The notes: generated from the sequence alone by a model not told the origin. Numbered from the stretch's first letter, positions 7,925 to 16,896 are shown. The stretch is DNA of 64,000 nt from Nitrospirales bacterium LBB_01 (GCA_004376055.2 CP049016.1:1054001-1118000); one strand, 5' to 3'. Made by a program: numbers and translations.

Positions 7925-9226
7925 TCAGAGTGCCCAGTCGTAGTCTTCCTCTTCTACAACTTTTTCCTGTTTAGATATGTAGTATGCGGGGTCATATATT
8001 TTTAAGCCAAGCTCAATAGCTCTTGCGTCATCAGTGCCAAAAATGGAGGCGTAGTCGCCGTGAAATCCATCACAAATCTCCTGCACTGAGCATCGTTTAC
8101 ACTTATCAGAATAACAATAATCGCACTGGCTTGTTCTAACCAGCGCATTTTCCCTATAAAAATTCTCTTCACGGACTCCTTTGCCAAGTTTTTGCTTGAC
8201 TGTGTTTACGACAAAACTTACATCCCGATAAAGCGCCTCTATTGGAGCACGTGTGCCGGGATATGTCCGTATTAACTTCTGAATGGCGTCTGTAGCAAAC
8301 TTGAGTGCAACCGGAAACTGCATGGTTTCAAGAGATATTGTTCTGCGGTCGATTGGCTTTGTCAGTTCCCCGTCTCTCATTCTTTGAGGTTTTAACGCTG
8401 TCCACGACCATGAGACATAGTCCCATTCATGCAGGTCATAGGGGTTCTGTTGAAAATTATAGATGTTTTTTCTGTGCCTTTCCTCAGCTAAACACATCGG
8501 TAAGTACCGGACGTTACACTCTATCCCAACATCCTCAAGAAAGTCCATTACCGGCGTAAGATATGACTTTACATCTGTATAGTTTGCCACATTTCCAGCC
8601 GACAGCTTGTCACTATTATGCTGGTCTTCAAACGGATTAAATGTTATGAAGTTTACCACACGCGCTCCTGTGCTATGGGCAAGCTCAGAAATAGCCATAA
8701 GCTCCGGCAGTGTTGTCTTGCTTAACACACAGTTAAATCTAAACGGAATGCCCTCGGCTATGATGTTTTCCAGCGCCTTCATCTGCTTTTTACTTGCCCC
8801 TTTTACGCCTACCAATGAATCGTAGTTATCGCCTAACCCATGCACACTGATAAGCAGGTCTCTTACCCCTGCCGCCTTTAAATCACTGCATCGGCTCCGA
8901 TTGGAAAGCAATATCGCATTAGTTATGAGAGTTGGCAAAAGCCCGATAGTGCGGCAGTGTTGGGTAAGCTCCAGGATTTCTTTGTACAACGTTGGCTCTC
9001 CGCCCTGAATATCTATCGCATTGTTATGGTAAAAATCAAAAAGACAAGAGCATATTGCCTTTGCCTTTTCAAGTGTCATGAAAGGATGCTCTTTGTGCGA
9101 CGCCGATTCTATTCTTTCAAGAAAATAACAGAATTGACAGCGCAAATTGCATGTCTGCCCAAGCCACATCACTGCCCTTCTGTTTAACACCCGTTTCTGT
9201 GTTTTTTTATAACCGGCTGTGTTCAT
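7925..9226 (-). CDS. Radical SAM protein with C-terminal Cys cluster
   Basis: A 433-residue iron-sulfur enzyme. The N-terminal CNLRCQFC (Cys 26, 30 and 33) is the radical SAM CxxxCxxC site, and the GGEPTLY block that binds SAM follows at about residue 95. The C-terminal segment CDYCYSDKCKRCSVQEIC resembles SPASM/twitch-type auxiliary cluster motifs. The substrate is unknown. It is the last gene of a three-gene set: the ETR1-like kinase and the GT2 glycosyltransferase overlap by 1 bp, and this gene starts 33 bp after the glycosyltransferase. A role in modifying a surface glycan or peptide is inferred from that context only. Confidence 0.88.
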   Translation of the reverse strand: MNTAGYKKTQKRVLNRRAVMWLGQTCNLRCQFCYFLERIESASHKEHPFMTLEKAKAICSCLFDFYHNNAIDIQGGEPTLYKEILELTQHCRTIGLLPTLITNAILLSNRSRCSDLKAAGVRDLLISVHGLGDNYDSLVGVKGASKKQMKALENIIAEGIPFRFNCVLSKTTLPELMAISELAHSTGARVVNFITFNPFEDQHNSDKLSAGNVANYTDVKSYLTPVMDFLEDVGIECNVRYLPMCLAEERHRKNIYNFQQNPYDLHEWDYVSWSWTALKPQRMRDGELTKPIDRRTISLETMQFPVALKFATDAIQKLIRTYPGTRAPIEALYRDVSFVVNTVKQKLGKGVREENFYRENALVRTSQCDYCYSDKCKRCSVQEICDGFHGDYASIFGTDDARAIELGLKIYDPAYYISKQEKVVEEEDYDWAL

Positions 9227-9259
9227 CCTCTGTCCTAAACAATACTTTACTACTATGAC

Positions 9260-10234
9260 TTAATTTCTGTAAATATAAAAATATATTTTCTTTAACCATT
9301 TAAGTGAGCCGATTTGCTTTCTTAGTCTGTCTGAGCCGCTTTCGCCTATAATTAATCGTATCGCTATTATAAGTATATCGTTAAACATGAAAGGATATAC
9401 ACTCATGCCTTTTAGCATCATCACAAGACCTTTTGCGTAATGCTTCTGACAGACACATCTATCTGCATTAAGCATAAACACTTTTGATAGCCTCTTTTTA
9501 AATTGGACTGAGGGGACACTGTGCCGGTATTTTTCTATCACGGCGGCCTCATCAGTGACCATCCTGTCAACGTGTTTTGAGATATTGCCCTCGTGAACTC
9601 TTATGTTTACGAGAGCCTTTTGAGTGCCGGCTATTTCATAGTGTTTTAGTATCCTAAGCCATAGGTCATAGTCCTCGGGACCTTTAAGTGACTCATCAAA
9701 AACGCCGCATTTTTCAAACACAATGCGTTTTGCCAGCACAGTAGATGGCATTATGAAATTAATCGTACTAAAGAGCCGCTGAAAAGTGACCGGTTGCATG
9801 TCCTCATATCTTGCGGCATTTCTGTTTACATCCAGCACACCGGTATCGCTAAATGTGTTGTAGTCGCAAAAGACCATCCCAATATCGTCTGACATATAAA
9901 GAACGTCAAGCAGCGCTTTTAACATATCGGCGTTATAATAGTCATCGGCATCACAAAAGGCAATGCAGTCTCCGGTAGCATGAGAAAGTCCTGTGTTTCT
10001 TGCTGCCGAGGGGCCTCTGTTTTTTTGATAAATATACTTAATTACGCCTTTTCCAACTAACGGCGCTAACACCTCTTTGGTATCGTCTGTGGAGCCGTCG
10101 TCAATGACCAGAATTTCAATGTTTTTGTAGGTCTGACCTATTACGCCGTCAACGGCTTTGCGCACGTATTTACTGCGGTTATATGTGGGGATTATAACAG
10201 AGACTTTTACAGCATCTCTGTCGTTATCAAACAT
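9260..10234 (-). CDS. Family 2 glycosyltransferase
   Basis: A 324-residue GT-A fold enzyme. It shows VSVIIPTYNRSKYV at the start, the nucleotide-sugar block VIDDGSTDDT, and the metal-binding FCDADDYY (DxD) at about residue 95. A C-terminal basic helix could associate with the membrane. The start ATG shares one base with the TGA of the upstream kinase gene (TGATG), a sign of translational coupling. The donor and acceptor sugars cannot be told from sequence; envelope polysaccharide synthesis is likely. Confidence 0.9.
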   Translation of the reverse strand: MFDNDRDAVKVSVIIPTYNRSKYVRKAVDGVIGQTYKNIEILVIDDGSTDDTKEVLAPLVGKGVIKYIYQKNRGPSAARNTGLSHATGDCIAFCDADDYYNADMLKALLDVLYMSDDIGMVFCDYNTFSDTGVLDVNRNAARYEDMQPVTFQRLFSTINFIMPSTVLAKRIVFEKCGVFDESLKGPEDYDLWLRILKHYEIAGTQKALVNIRVHEGNISKHVDRMVTDEAAVIEKYRHSVPSVQFKKRLSKVFMLNADRCVCQKHYAKGLVMMLKGMSVYPFMFNDILIIAIRLIIGESGSDRLRKQIGSLKWLKKIYFYIYRN

Positions 10235-11418
10235 CAGGTTGTACCATCGAGTGTATTTAAAACTATCTCAAACTCAGCACCTTCATTGACATTATGAACC
10301 GTTAAACTGCCGCCCATATTTGTCTCAATTATTGTTTTTGACATATAAAGCCCAATTCCTGTTCCCTCATGTTCTTTTGTTGTGAAATAAGGCTCAAAAA
10401 TTTTACCTATCACATCATCTGGAATTCCGCCGCCATTGTCTTTTACTAAAATTATAATTTTGGAGTTATCTTCGCTGTTTTTGATGTTAACCTCTATATG
10501 TCCCTTAATACTGTTATCCATTTTCTTTTTTGAAACAACAGCTTCTTTGGCATTATTTAAAATATTGAGTACCACTTGTTTAAACTCATTGGGATACCCA
10601 TCTGTAAGCAGTAACGCATCCTGTTCAGCACTAATAGAAACAACTACATTGTGTCTGTTATAAATGTGTATGAACATTGACAGCAGTTCTTCTATGGCTG
10701 ACTTCACATCAAATTTAGTTTTCTTTTTGGATGGTATGAAAAAATTTCTGAAATCATCAATTGTTTTTGCCATAAATTCTATTTGCTGCATCGTAGAACC
10801 TACTACATCATCGATGTATATATCATCAAGTTCGCCGTGTACATAAGCATCCTTAATGTCCTGAACGTTTAAAGTAACAGCGTTCAAAGGCTGCTTCCAC
10901 TGATGAGAAATTATTCCTATCATTTCACCCATAGAAGCCATCTTGGATTGTTGAATCAGCATTGCTTCACTTTCTATCAGTTTATCTACCGCTTTTTTCC
11001 GTTCTCTCATCTCTTTTTCTAAAGATCTATTTAATTCTTTTGTCTCCTCCAACGCTTTAGACAAGCTCGGCATAGAAATAGCTTGGGGAATAAGCGGAAT
11101 AAGATAGAATACGGTGATAATCGATACAAAGGCTGTGATTGCTTTAACTACTCCTTCAAGCCAGTAAGCAGGAACATATACAGTAAATGCAGAGAGCAAA
11201 TGCGTTGTTCCACAGGCAAAGATAAAGAGTCCAAACAGGATGAATACTGTTAAAAATACCATGTCACGCCTTTTATAAATAAAATAAAACAGCGCAATTG
11301 GGATTGAATAATAAGCAACGGCTGTAACTATATCGGATATTACATGTAATAATATAAGACCTGGCTCCCATAAGTAACAAAACCCGTGAGCCATATAACC
11401 ACTCGCACCATGATCCAT
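10234..11418 (-). CDS. Ethylene-receptor-like (ETR1-type) histidine kinase
   Basis: A 394-residue kinase. Residues 10-110 form three membrane helices that match the ETR1 ethylene-binding domain: VISDIVTAVAYYSIP carries the conserved Asp of helix 1, and FACGTTHLLSAF carries the Cys/His pair that holds Cu(I) in ETR1. A short coiled coil follows, then a HisKA-type box with ISHQWKQPLNAV and an HATPase domain (DNGGGIPDD, GTGIGLYMSK). It lacks a receiver domain. Bacterial ethylene-binding domains are known, for example in cyanobacteria, so copper or ethylene binding is plausible but unproven. Its kinase module is nearly the same as that of the broken kinase at 11748. It overlaps the GT2 gene by 1 bp. 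Confidence 0.9.
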   Translation of the reverse strand: MDHGASGYMAHGFCYLWEPGLILLHVISDIVTAVAYYSIPIALFYFIYKRRDMVFLTVFILFGLFIFACGTTHLLSAFTVYVPAYWLEGVVKAITAFVSIITVFYLIPLIPQAISMPSLSKALEETKELNRSLEKEMRERKKAVDKLIESEAMLIQQSKMASMGEMIGIISHQWKQPLNAVTLNVQDIKDAYVHGELDDIYIDDVVGSTMQQIEFMAKTIDDFRNFFIPSKKKTKFDVKSAIEELLSMFIHIYNRHNVVVSISAEQDALLLTDGYPNEFKQVVLNILNNAKEAVVSKKKMDNSIKGHIEVNIKNSEDNSKIIILVKDNGGGIPDDVIGKIFEPYFTTKEHEGTGIGLYMSKTIIETNMGGSLTVHNVNEGAEFEIVLNTLDGTT

Positions 11419-11464
11419 TATATCTTATTGTATAACAACTATTAAGAACAATGTCAAGACAGCG

Positions 11465-11681
11465 CAGGGCAAACGCATTAGAAAAAAAAGCAGCAAAAGA
11501 CTTCTCTGTTGCAAGGCAGAATTTTTAGAGAAAAGGACTGGATTCCCGCTCGGAGGCGGGAATGACAAGGAAGGATATGTCTTTTTTTTGTCATTCCTGC
11601 GCAGGCAGGAATCCAGTTTTTTAGCGAAGCTACACTGCATTGGCAATATATTATTATTTCCTGTGAAATGCGTTTGCCCTG
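11465..11681. mobile_element. 217-bp MITE-like element with perfect TIRs and target duplication
   Basis: This non-coding element fills most of the 329-bp gap between two kinase genes. Its ends are perfect 15-bp inverted repeats (CAGGGCAAACGCATT at 11465-11479, complement at 11667-11681). It is flanked by a 10-bp direct repeat CAAGACAGCG at 11455-11464 and 11682-11691, which looks like a target duplication. The core holds the GGATTCCCGC...GCGGGAATGACA hairpin and the GTCATTCCTGC...GCAGGAATCC hairpin shared with the elements at 26394, 50234 and 61459, although those have different ends. No transposase is encoded. Confidence 0.7.
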
Positions 11682-11747
11682 CAAGACAGCGTGGCAATTA
11701 CCTTCTTTATTATAGGTAAAAAGTCACTGTTGTGAATCCACTGAATA

Positions 11748-12866
11748 CTATGTTTCCATTGCTGCCAAACTTATAACAAACTCAGCGCCGCCATCAACAT
11801 TATGAACCGTTAAACTGCCGCCCATATTTGTCTCAATTATGGTTTTTGACATGTAAAGACCAATTCCCGTACCTTCTGTGCCTTTAGTTGTAAAGTAGGG
11901 CTCAAATATATTATCTATCACATCATCGGCAATTCCGCCGCCGTAGTCTTTAAGTGAAATAATAACTTTCGATTTGTCTTCATTATTTGCAATGTTGATT
12001 TCTATGACTCCACTTATGCTGATGTCAGAATTGCGCCTTGATTTTATAGCATCTTTTGAGTTATTCATAATATTAAGTACAACCTGCTTGAACTCGTTGG
12101 GGTAGCCTTCTGTTAAGAGCAATGTATCAGGTTGAACAGTTAAGGTAACATCTACATCATGCCTATGGTAAATATGAATAAACATTGAAAGCAGTTCTTC
12201 TATGGCTGATTTTACGTCAAACTTAACTTTTCTTTTAGACGGTATGAAAAAATTTCTGAAATCATCAATAGTTTTTGCCATAAATTCAATCTGCCTCATC
12301 GTAGAATCCACAGTTTCACTGATATATTTATCGTCAAGCTCACCGTGAATGTAAGCCTCTTTAAAGTCCTGAACATTTAGTGTAACGGCATTCAACGGCT
12401 GCTTCCACTGGTGAGCAATAAGGCCTATCATCTCACCCATAGACGCCATCTTAGATTGCTGCATCAGCATTTGTTCCTTCTGTCTGTGCTTTGTAGTCTC
12501 CTCTTTAACCATCGACTTTAGGCTTTCATTGAAATCTTGCAGCAGCACGGTTTTTTCTTTTAACTCCTCCGCTATGCGCTTTCGTTCGGTTATTTGTACC
12601 AATAATGGTTTAAACACAAAGAAGTACAAAACTGGATAAAGCAAAAGCACTAAAATGAAGCTGTCGGCAAAGTTGAGAAACATCTCTGACGATATAATCT
12701 CGTTCTTTTTTGCATTGTCTAACAGCACCATGATAAGAAATTCTGAAATAAATACAGTTGCTATTGTAGTAACAAACAGGTAGATTGACATGTGCTTCCG
12801 TTGCTCTAAATGTGCCTCTAAAGTTTGTGAAACAGTAAATTCTTTTTTATTTTTTAAATATACAAA
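11748..12866 (-). pseudogene. C-terminal part of IS3-split sensor histidine kinase
   Basis: This is the 372-codon 3' part of a kinase gene cut by IS3; the 5' part is at 14181-14789. Two membrane segments (IYLFVTTIATVFISEFLIM and a second at FILVLLLYPVLYFFVF) lead to a coiled coil, a HisKA-type box (IAHQWKQPLNAV) and an HATPase domain (GTGIGLYMSK). Removing the IS and one copy of the 3-bp CAG target repeat restores an unbroken 575-codon frame. A TTG inside the IS end (12884) opens a frame into this part, so a membrane kinase fragment could still be made. Its kinase module is a close paralogue of the ETR1-like kinase, with a 44-bp identical DNA run (10289-10332 and 11797-11840). Confidence 0.85.
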
Positions 12867-12936
12867 CAGTATAGTGGATCCCAAATATGAGACAATCAGT
12901 TAAGATAGAGCTGGTTGTAATGAATGGGAGGATAAA

Positions 12937-13230
12937 ATGAAAAACAGACGGAAGTTTGGCAAAGAGTACAAAGCAAAAGTAGCAATAGAAGCGCTCAAAG
13001 GTCAGAGGACAGCCAATGAGATAGCGCAGGAATTTGATATTCATGTGAACCAGGTGAATGAATGGAAAAAGCATTTAGTAGAAGGGGCGTCAACGTTATT
13101 TAATGGAGTGCAAGAAAATTCTCAGGCGGCATATGAATCAGAGCGAGAGCGGTTATATAGTCAAATAGGGAAGTTGCAAGTAGAAGTGGACTGGCTAAAA
13201 AAAAAGAGCCTGTTACTTGCGCAACGGTAA
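12937..13230 (+). CDS. IS3 OrfA (HTH protein)
   Basis: A 97-residue protein with an N-terminal helix-turn-helix (FGKEYKAKVAIEALKGQRT) that recognises the IS ends, and a C-terminal leucine-zipper-like segment for multimerisation. Near its end the run A9G (13197-13206) provides an A AAA AAG slippery site; a -1 shift there enters the orfB frame at GAG CCT GTT and yields the OrfAB transposase. OrfA alone generally regulates transposition. Confidence 0.93.
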   Translation: MKNRRKFGKEYKAKVAIEALKGQRTANEIAQEFDIHVNQVNEWKKHLVEGASTLFNGVQENSQAAYESERERLYSQIGKLQVEVDWLKKKSLLLAQR

Positions 13231-13244
13231 GTGAGAAACGAGCG

Positions 13245-14072
13245 ATGATAGAGCCAGCAAATAAGGAATTGAGTATTCGTCAGCAGTGTAACCTGCTAAG
13301 CCTTCCACGCTCCAGTTATTATCGTCAGGCAGTACCGGAGAGCGAGGAGAATTTGAAGGTGATGAGGGCAATAGATGAGCAGTACACAATGCATCCATGG
13401 TATGGAAGCCGCACAATGGTTTACATTCTTTTCCGAGCAGGATATAAAGTAAATCGCAAGCGAGTAAAGCGTTTGATGATGTTGATGGGTCTTGTATCTA
13501 TAGCACCCAGAAAAAGAACGACAGTACGGAATAAGCAACATAAAGTTTACCCTTATCTACTGCGATTATTAGATATTACTATCATCAACCAAGTCTGGTG
13601 CAGTGATATAACGTATATTCGAATGAGACATGGCTTTGTGTATCTGACAGCAGTAATGGACTGGTATAGCCGCTATGTGCTGTCATGGGAGGTGTCAGTG
13701 ACAATGGATGATGGTTTTTGCGTAAGTAGCCTTGAGCGAGCCCTTAGGCTCTATGGCAGTCCTGAGATATTCAACACAGATCAAGGCAGCCAGTATACAG
13801 GGGCAGCGTTTATCAATGTGCTTCAGAGCAATGGGATTCGGATAAGTATGGATGGCAGAGGACGGGCTATGGATAATATCATGATTGAGCGGCTGTGGCG
13901 CAGTGTCAAGTATGAGGAGGTTTATATAAAAGATTATGAAACTGTTGATGAGTTGATTAAAGCGCTAAGGAGCTATTTTGATTTTTATAACAATGAGCGT
14001 CCGCATTCTACGCTTAGAGGCAAAACACCTGCCGAGGTTTATAAAAGCTCTGATTTTGCGATGGCGGCGTAA
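13245..14072 (+). CDS. IS3 OrfB, DDE transposase catalytic part
   Basis: A 275-residue rve-type integrase core. The DDE residues are visible in WCSDITYIRM, NTDQGSQYTG and the Glu of MIERLWRSVKYEE. An N-terminal HTH_21 region precedes the core. The functional product is probably the OrfAB fusion, since the open frame continues upstream of the ATG to the frameshift site. The frame is intact, so the element may be active. Confidence 0.95.
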   Translation: MIEPANKELSIRQQCNLLSLPRSSYYRQAVPESEENLKVMRAIDEQYTMHPWYGSRTMVYILFRAGYKVNRKRVKRLMMLMGLVSIAPRKRTTVRNKQHKVYPYLLRLLDITIINQVWCSDITYIRMRHGFVYLTAVMDWYSRYVLSWEVSVTMDDGFCVSSLERALRLYGSPEIFNTDQGSQYTGAAFINVLQSNGIRISMDGRGRAMDNIMIERLWRSVKYEEVYIKDYETVDELIKALRSYFDFYNNERPHSTLRGKTPAEVYKSSDFAMAA

Positions 14073-14180
14073 GGATGCATTACCCTATCCCTTACCCTTA
14101 TACTAACAGACTAAATACCCTCTTAGAGGGCTATACCTTAAGTCCACTAAAAAGTGGTCTTGACAATGGGGTCCACTATA

Positions 14181-14789
14181 CAGTGACATCGCCATAAAAA
14201 TAATAGACAGGATAATAACCATAATGGATGAACGTGATACCAAACTTGAGAGCAACGCCTTTTTCTGTGTTATATCGTAGTAAATCTCAAATGCTCCGAC
14301 AAACCTGTTATCTTTCATAACTGGGATGTATGTCTCAACAACATCTAACTTTATAATTTTATTCTCTAATGATTTAGTCTCTTTAGGTACGACTTTAGTG
14401 TATTTTTGCCCTTTGGCTACGATTTGTTGAAAGTAGGTATTTTTGTTTACATCTCCGATATCCTCTGCATCTGAAGAGTACAGAACCTCGCCATCGGGAG
14501 CATAAATTTTGAGTTCTATAATCTTAAATTCCACCTGCATAGTCTGCAAATTCTTAATAAACCCCTCAGAGATGTCATTTTTGTTAATTTTACCTAAAGT
14601 TACAGGAAGCATAGAGGATAAATAATTGGCTACTCTTAGTGCCTCATCTTCAGTATTATTCTTAAGTAGTTCATCAAAAGATGGGTATAAAAAAGCAAGG
14701 TTATACACTGGAAATGCAATTGCAACAATCAGGGAGATAACCAACAATAAGCCGGTTGCTCTTTGGTTAGTGGCGCTTGATGTCTCCAT
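14181..14789 (-). pseudogene. N-terminal part of IS3-split sensor histidine kinase
   Basis: This holds 203 codons from the ATG at 14789 (preceded by GGAGGAA) to the IS3 edge; the frame then runs into IS sequence and stops at 14103. A first membrane helix (about residues 12-32), a periplasmic Cache-like sensor (LKIYAPDGEVLYSSD, YIPVMKDNRFVGAFEIYYD) and the start of a second helix (MVIILSIIFMAMSL) are present. The missing membrane segments, HisKA and ATPase domains are at 11748-12866. As it stands the product would be an anchored sensor with no output domain. Confidence 0.88.
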
Positions 14790-14936
14790 ATATATTCCTC
14801 CAGGCTACGTTCATTAGCACGGTTACACCCCTACTATACCATTTTTCTTCACACCAACACAATACAAAACCACTATTGAAAAATTTAGTTGATGTCGTTT
14901 AGAATAGGAGAATGTGAAAATGGGAGGTAAAAGTCT

Positions 14937-15101
14937 ATGTGGCAGTGTCCGGCAGCTAATTGTGGTTATATATATAACCCGGCAAAGGGTGACAAGAAGG
15001 GAAAGATACCATCTGGTACAAAATTTGAGGATTTACCGGAGGACTGGAAATGCCCGTTGTGCGGGGTAGGCAAAAAATTCTTTAAACATGTAGAACCTTA
15101 A
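14937..15101 (+). CDS. Rubredoxin (CX4C variant)
   Basis: A 54-residue iron protein. The Fe ligands are in [11 protein letters not shown] and CPLCGVGKK. The first pair is spaced CX4C instead of the usual CX2C, a variant also described for a second rubredoxin type in Desulfovibrio. It serves as a one-electron carrier, often to oxygen- or superoxide-reducing enzymes; the same arm encodes a hemerythrin. GGGAGG lies 7 bp before the ATG. It is monocistronic. Confidence 0.93.
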   Translation: MWQCPAANCGYIYNPAKGDKKGKIPSGTKFEDLPEDWKCPLCGVGKKFFKHVEP

Positions 15102-15228
15102 AGCAATATTTAACTTTCCACAGTTATGACACCTTTGGGTCAATTAAGACGCTCACATTTAAAATGGTATTCGGAATGCTCTTTATCGTAATTATAAGAG
15201 CAGTTTAATAAAATGCAGTCATCTCGTG

Positions 15229-15234
15229 TATAAT
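15229..15234 (+). promoter_or_regulatory. -10 box for a probably leaderless nuclease mRNA
   Basis: A perfect TATAAT ends only 7 nt before the GTG start of the nuclease gene, so transcription would begin at or next to the start codon. There is no ribosome-binding site in the gap. No good -35 box is seen. Confidence 0.5.
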
Positions 15235-15241
15235 ATGAACT

Positions 15242-15859
15242 GTGGCAAAGAAAAAGGGCAAAGGAAATTTTCTTAGAAGGGTAGTTTATTTATTAATAAT
15301 AGCTGTTTTGATTTACGTAACGATTTTTGGTTTTTATCCGCGGTACAAAAAGCAAATTCCCACACTCGTTAGAAAAATTCCGTACTTAGAGAAGATATAC
15401 AAACCTGCCGGCACTCCGATAAAAGCCCGCGTGGTGAGAGTGTATGACGGTGACACTGTTGTGGTTGCGCCATTAGAGGGAAACAAGCGCTTTATTTGCC
15501 GACTTTATGGGATTGACGCTCCTGAGGTCTCCAACATGTCACAGAAAGGACAGCCTTATGCCGTTGAGTCTTTGCAGGAGTTAAAAAAGTTAGTTTCTGG
15601 ATACACAGTTGAAGTTACCACAACAGGGGATAGCTCCTATAACCGGGAGATATGTCTGATTACCCGAGATGGACTTGACATAAACCTTGAGATGGTAAAA
15701 AGAGGCTACGCATGGGCATACGTTAAATACCTTAAGAAGGAGGACTCAGGCAGGTACGTCGATGCTAAAATTGCAGCTAGTGAAAAGAAACTCGGACTGT
15801 GGCGGCAAAAAGCCCCTGAGCCTCCGTGGGAATTCAGAAAGAGACATGAATTCAAATAA
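15242..15859 (+). CDS. Membrane-anchored thermonuclease-like (SNase) protein
   Basis: A 205-residue protein. A basic N-terminus and a single membrane helix (VVYLLIIAVLIYVTIFGFY) precede an SNase OB-fold domain (about residues 58-200). Key blocks are VRVYDGDTVVV (Ca-binding Asp), CRLYGIDAPE (first catalytic Arg) and YNREICLI (second Arg). It probably cleaves DNA or RNA outside the cytoplasmic membrane. GTG is the only reasonable start and sits directly behind a -10 box, implying a leaderless message. Confidence 0.9.
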   Translation: MAKKKGKGNFLRRVVYLLIIAVLIYVTIFGFYPRYKKQIPTLVRKIPYLEKIYKPAGTPIKARVVRVYDGDTVVVAPLEGNKRFICRLYGIDAPEVSNMSQKGQPYAVESLQELKKLVSGYTVEVTTTGDSSYNREICLITRDGLDINLEMVKRGYAWAYVKYLKKEDSGRYVDAKIAASEKKLGLWRQKAPEPPWEFRKRHEFK

Positions 15860-16034
15860 AAGGAGTTTTTATTTCAAAGGGTTTAAAAAAGCTGGTGACG
15901 GTACATATGCACTTTGACTTAATGATGGACTTTATATATAATACACTACAGGATGAATGATTTCATTGCGTGTGATATGGATATAATTAAGATGCTTAAA
16001 ATTACTGAGCTAAGTCTTGTGTTTAAGGAAGAAG

Positions 16035-16889
16035 ATGGAAGATAGCCAAAAACAGATGTTTGAGATGGTGGAAAGTATGCCGGCTTTCCCTAAGAGCGTT
16101 CACCGGATTATTGAGTTAACCTCAAATATAAACTGTAATCCCAAGGAACTTGTGGAGGTTATCGAACATGACCCTGTATTGATACTTAATATACTTAAGC
16201 TCGTAAACTCGGCAAGTTTTGGGCTTTCTCAAAAAATAACATCTATAAACCATGCCGTTGTCTATATCGGACTTAATACGGTGAAAAACCTTGCAATAAT
16301 TACCTCTACTTTGGGTGTGTTACCTCGCAGAAACAAGGCTGGTTTTGATATTGATAAGTTTCTCCTGCACTGTTTATCGGTCGCAACAATAACCAAACTT
16401 CTTGCCAAAAAATCAGGGGTTGCAGACAATGTAATTTTTGATTATTTTTTGGCAGGTATGCTGCATGATATTGGCAAAATTGTTTTTGCTCAATATCTCC
16501 CGGATAAGTTTAAGCAGGCTCTTGACATGGCAAAAGAGGAGGGGATTACTCTGTATAATGCCGAACAAAAGGTAATAGGCTATAATCATGCTTATATAGG
16601 CTCGATGCTTGCCAAGAAATGGAAGCTTCCTGCCGCACTGGTTGACTGCATAAGCCGGCATCACAGTCTTACAGAGGAAGGGACAGAGAGTTCAGAGTTT
16701 ACAGACTTCGTGTTTATGGCCAATCAGATAACAAAGCAGCTTAGTATAGGTTTTGGCGGAGAGATTTTACTGGATACTATCCCAAAAAGAATTTTTGATC
16801 GTTTTGGCACGGATTTGCCTGCAATTATTACCTCTTTTGAAAATCTTGACAGCGAAATAGAGAAAGCCCAGTCTTTCATCAAAGCATGA
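16035..16889 (+). CDS. HDOD-domain signalling protein
   Basis: A 284-residue protein from the ATG at 16035 (AAGGAAGAAG just upstream); an in-frame TTG at 16017 is an alternative. The HDOD fold covers about residues 10-210, with FPKSVHRIIELT, NSASFGLSQKITSI and MLHDIGKIVFAQYLP as family blocks. HDOD proteins are HD-related but usually lack hydrolase activity and act in signalling, often beside c-di-GMP or chemotaxis systems. It lies 7 bp upstream of the MBL-fold gene, so the two are probably co-transcribed. Confidence 0.9.
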   Translation: MEDSQKQMFEMVESMPAFPKSVHRIIELTSNINCNPKELVEVIEHDPVLILNILKLVNSASFGLSQKITSINHAVVYIGLNTVKNLAIITSTLGVLPRRNKAGFDIDKFLLHCLSVATITKLLAKKSGVADNVIFDYFLAGMLHDIGKIVFAQYLPDKFKQALDMAKEEGITLYNAEQKVIGYNHAYIGSMLAKKWKLPAALVDCISRHHSLTEEGTESSEFTDFVFMANQITKQLSIGFGGEILLDTIPKRIFDRFGTDLPAIITSFENLDSEIEKAQSFIKA

Positions 16890-16896
16890 GTAACGA

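Larger units (their letters stand above)
12870..14180 (+). mobile_element. IS3-family insertion sequence (left copy)
   Basis: A 1,311-bp element with terminal inverted repeats TATAGTGGATCCCA and TATAGTGGACCCCA (one mismatch). ACAG lies on both outer sides, consistent with a 3-4 bp target duplication; the exact edge is ambiguous by one base. It holds orfA and orfB in the usual IS3 arrangement joined by a -1 frameshift signal. It interrupts a sensor kinase gene. A second identical copy ends the right arm at 42387-43697. Confidence 0.93.

Noticed and set aside
11425-11697. 90-residue frame over the MITE at 11465
   Set aside because: It spans non-coding inverted repeats and has no family likeness or start signal.
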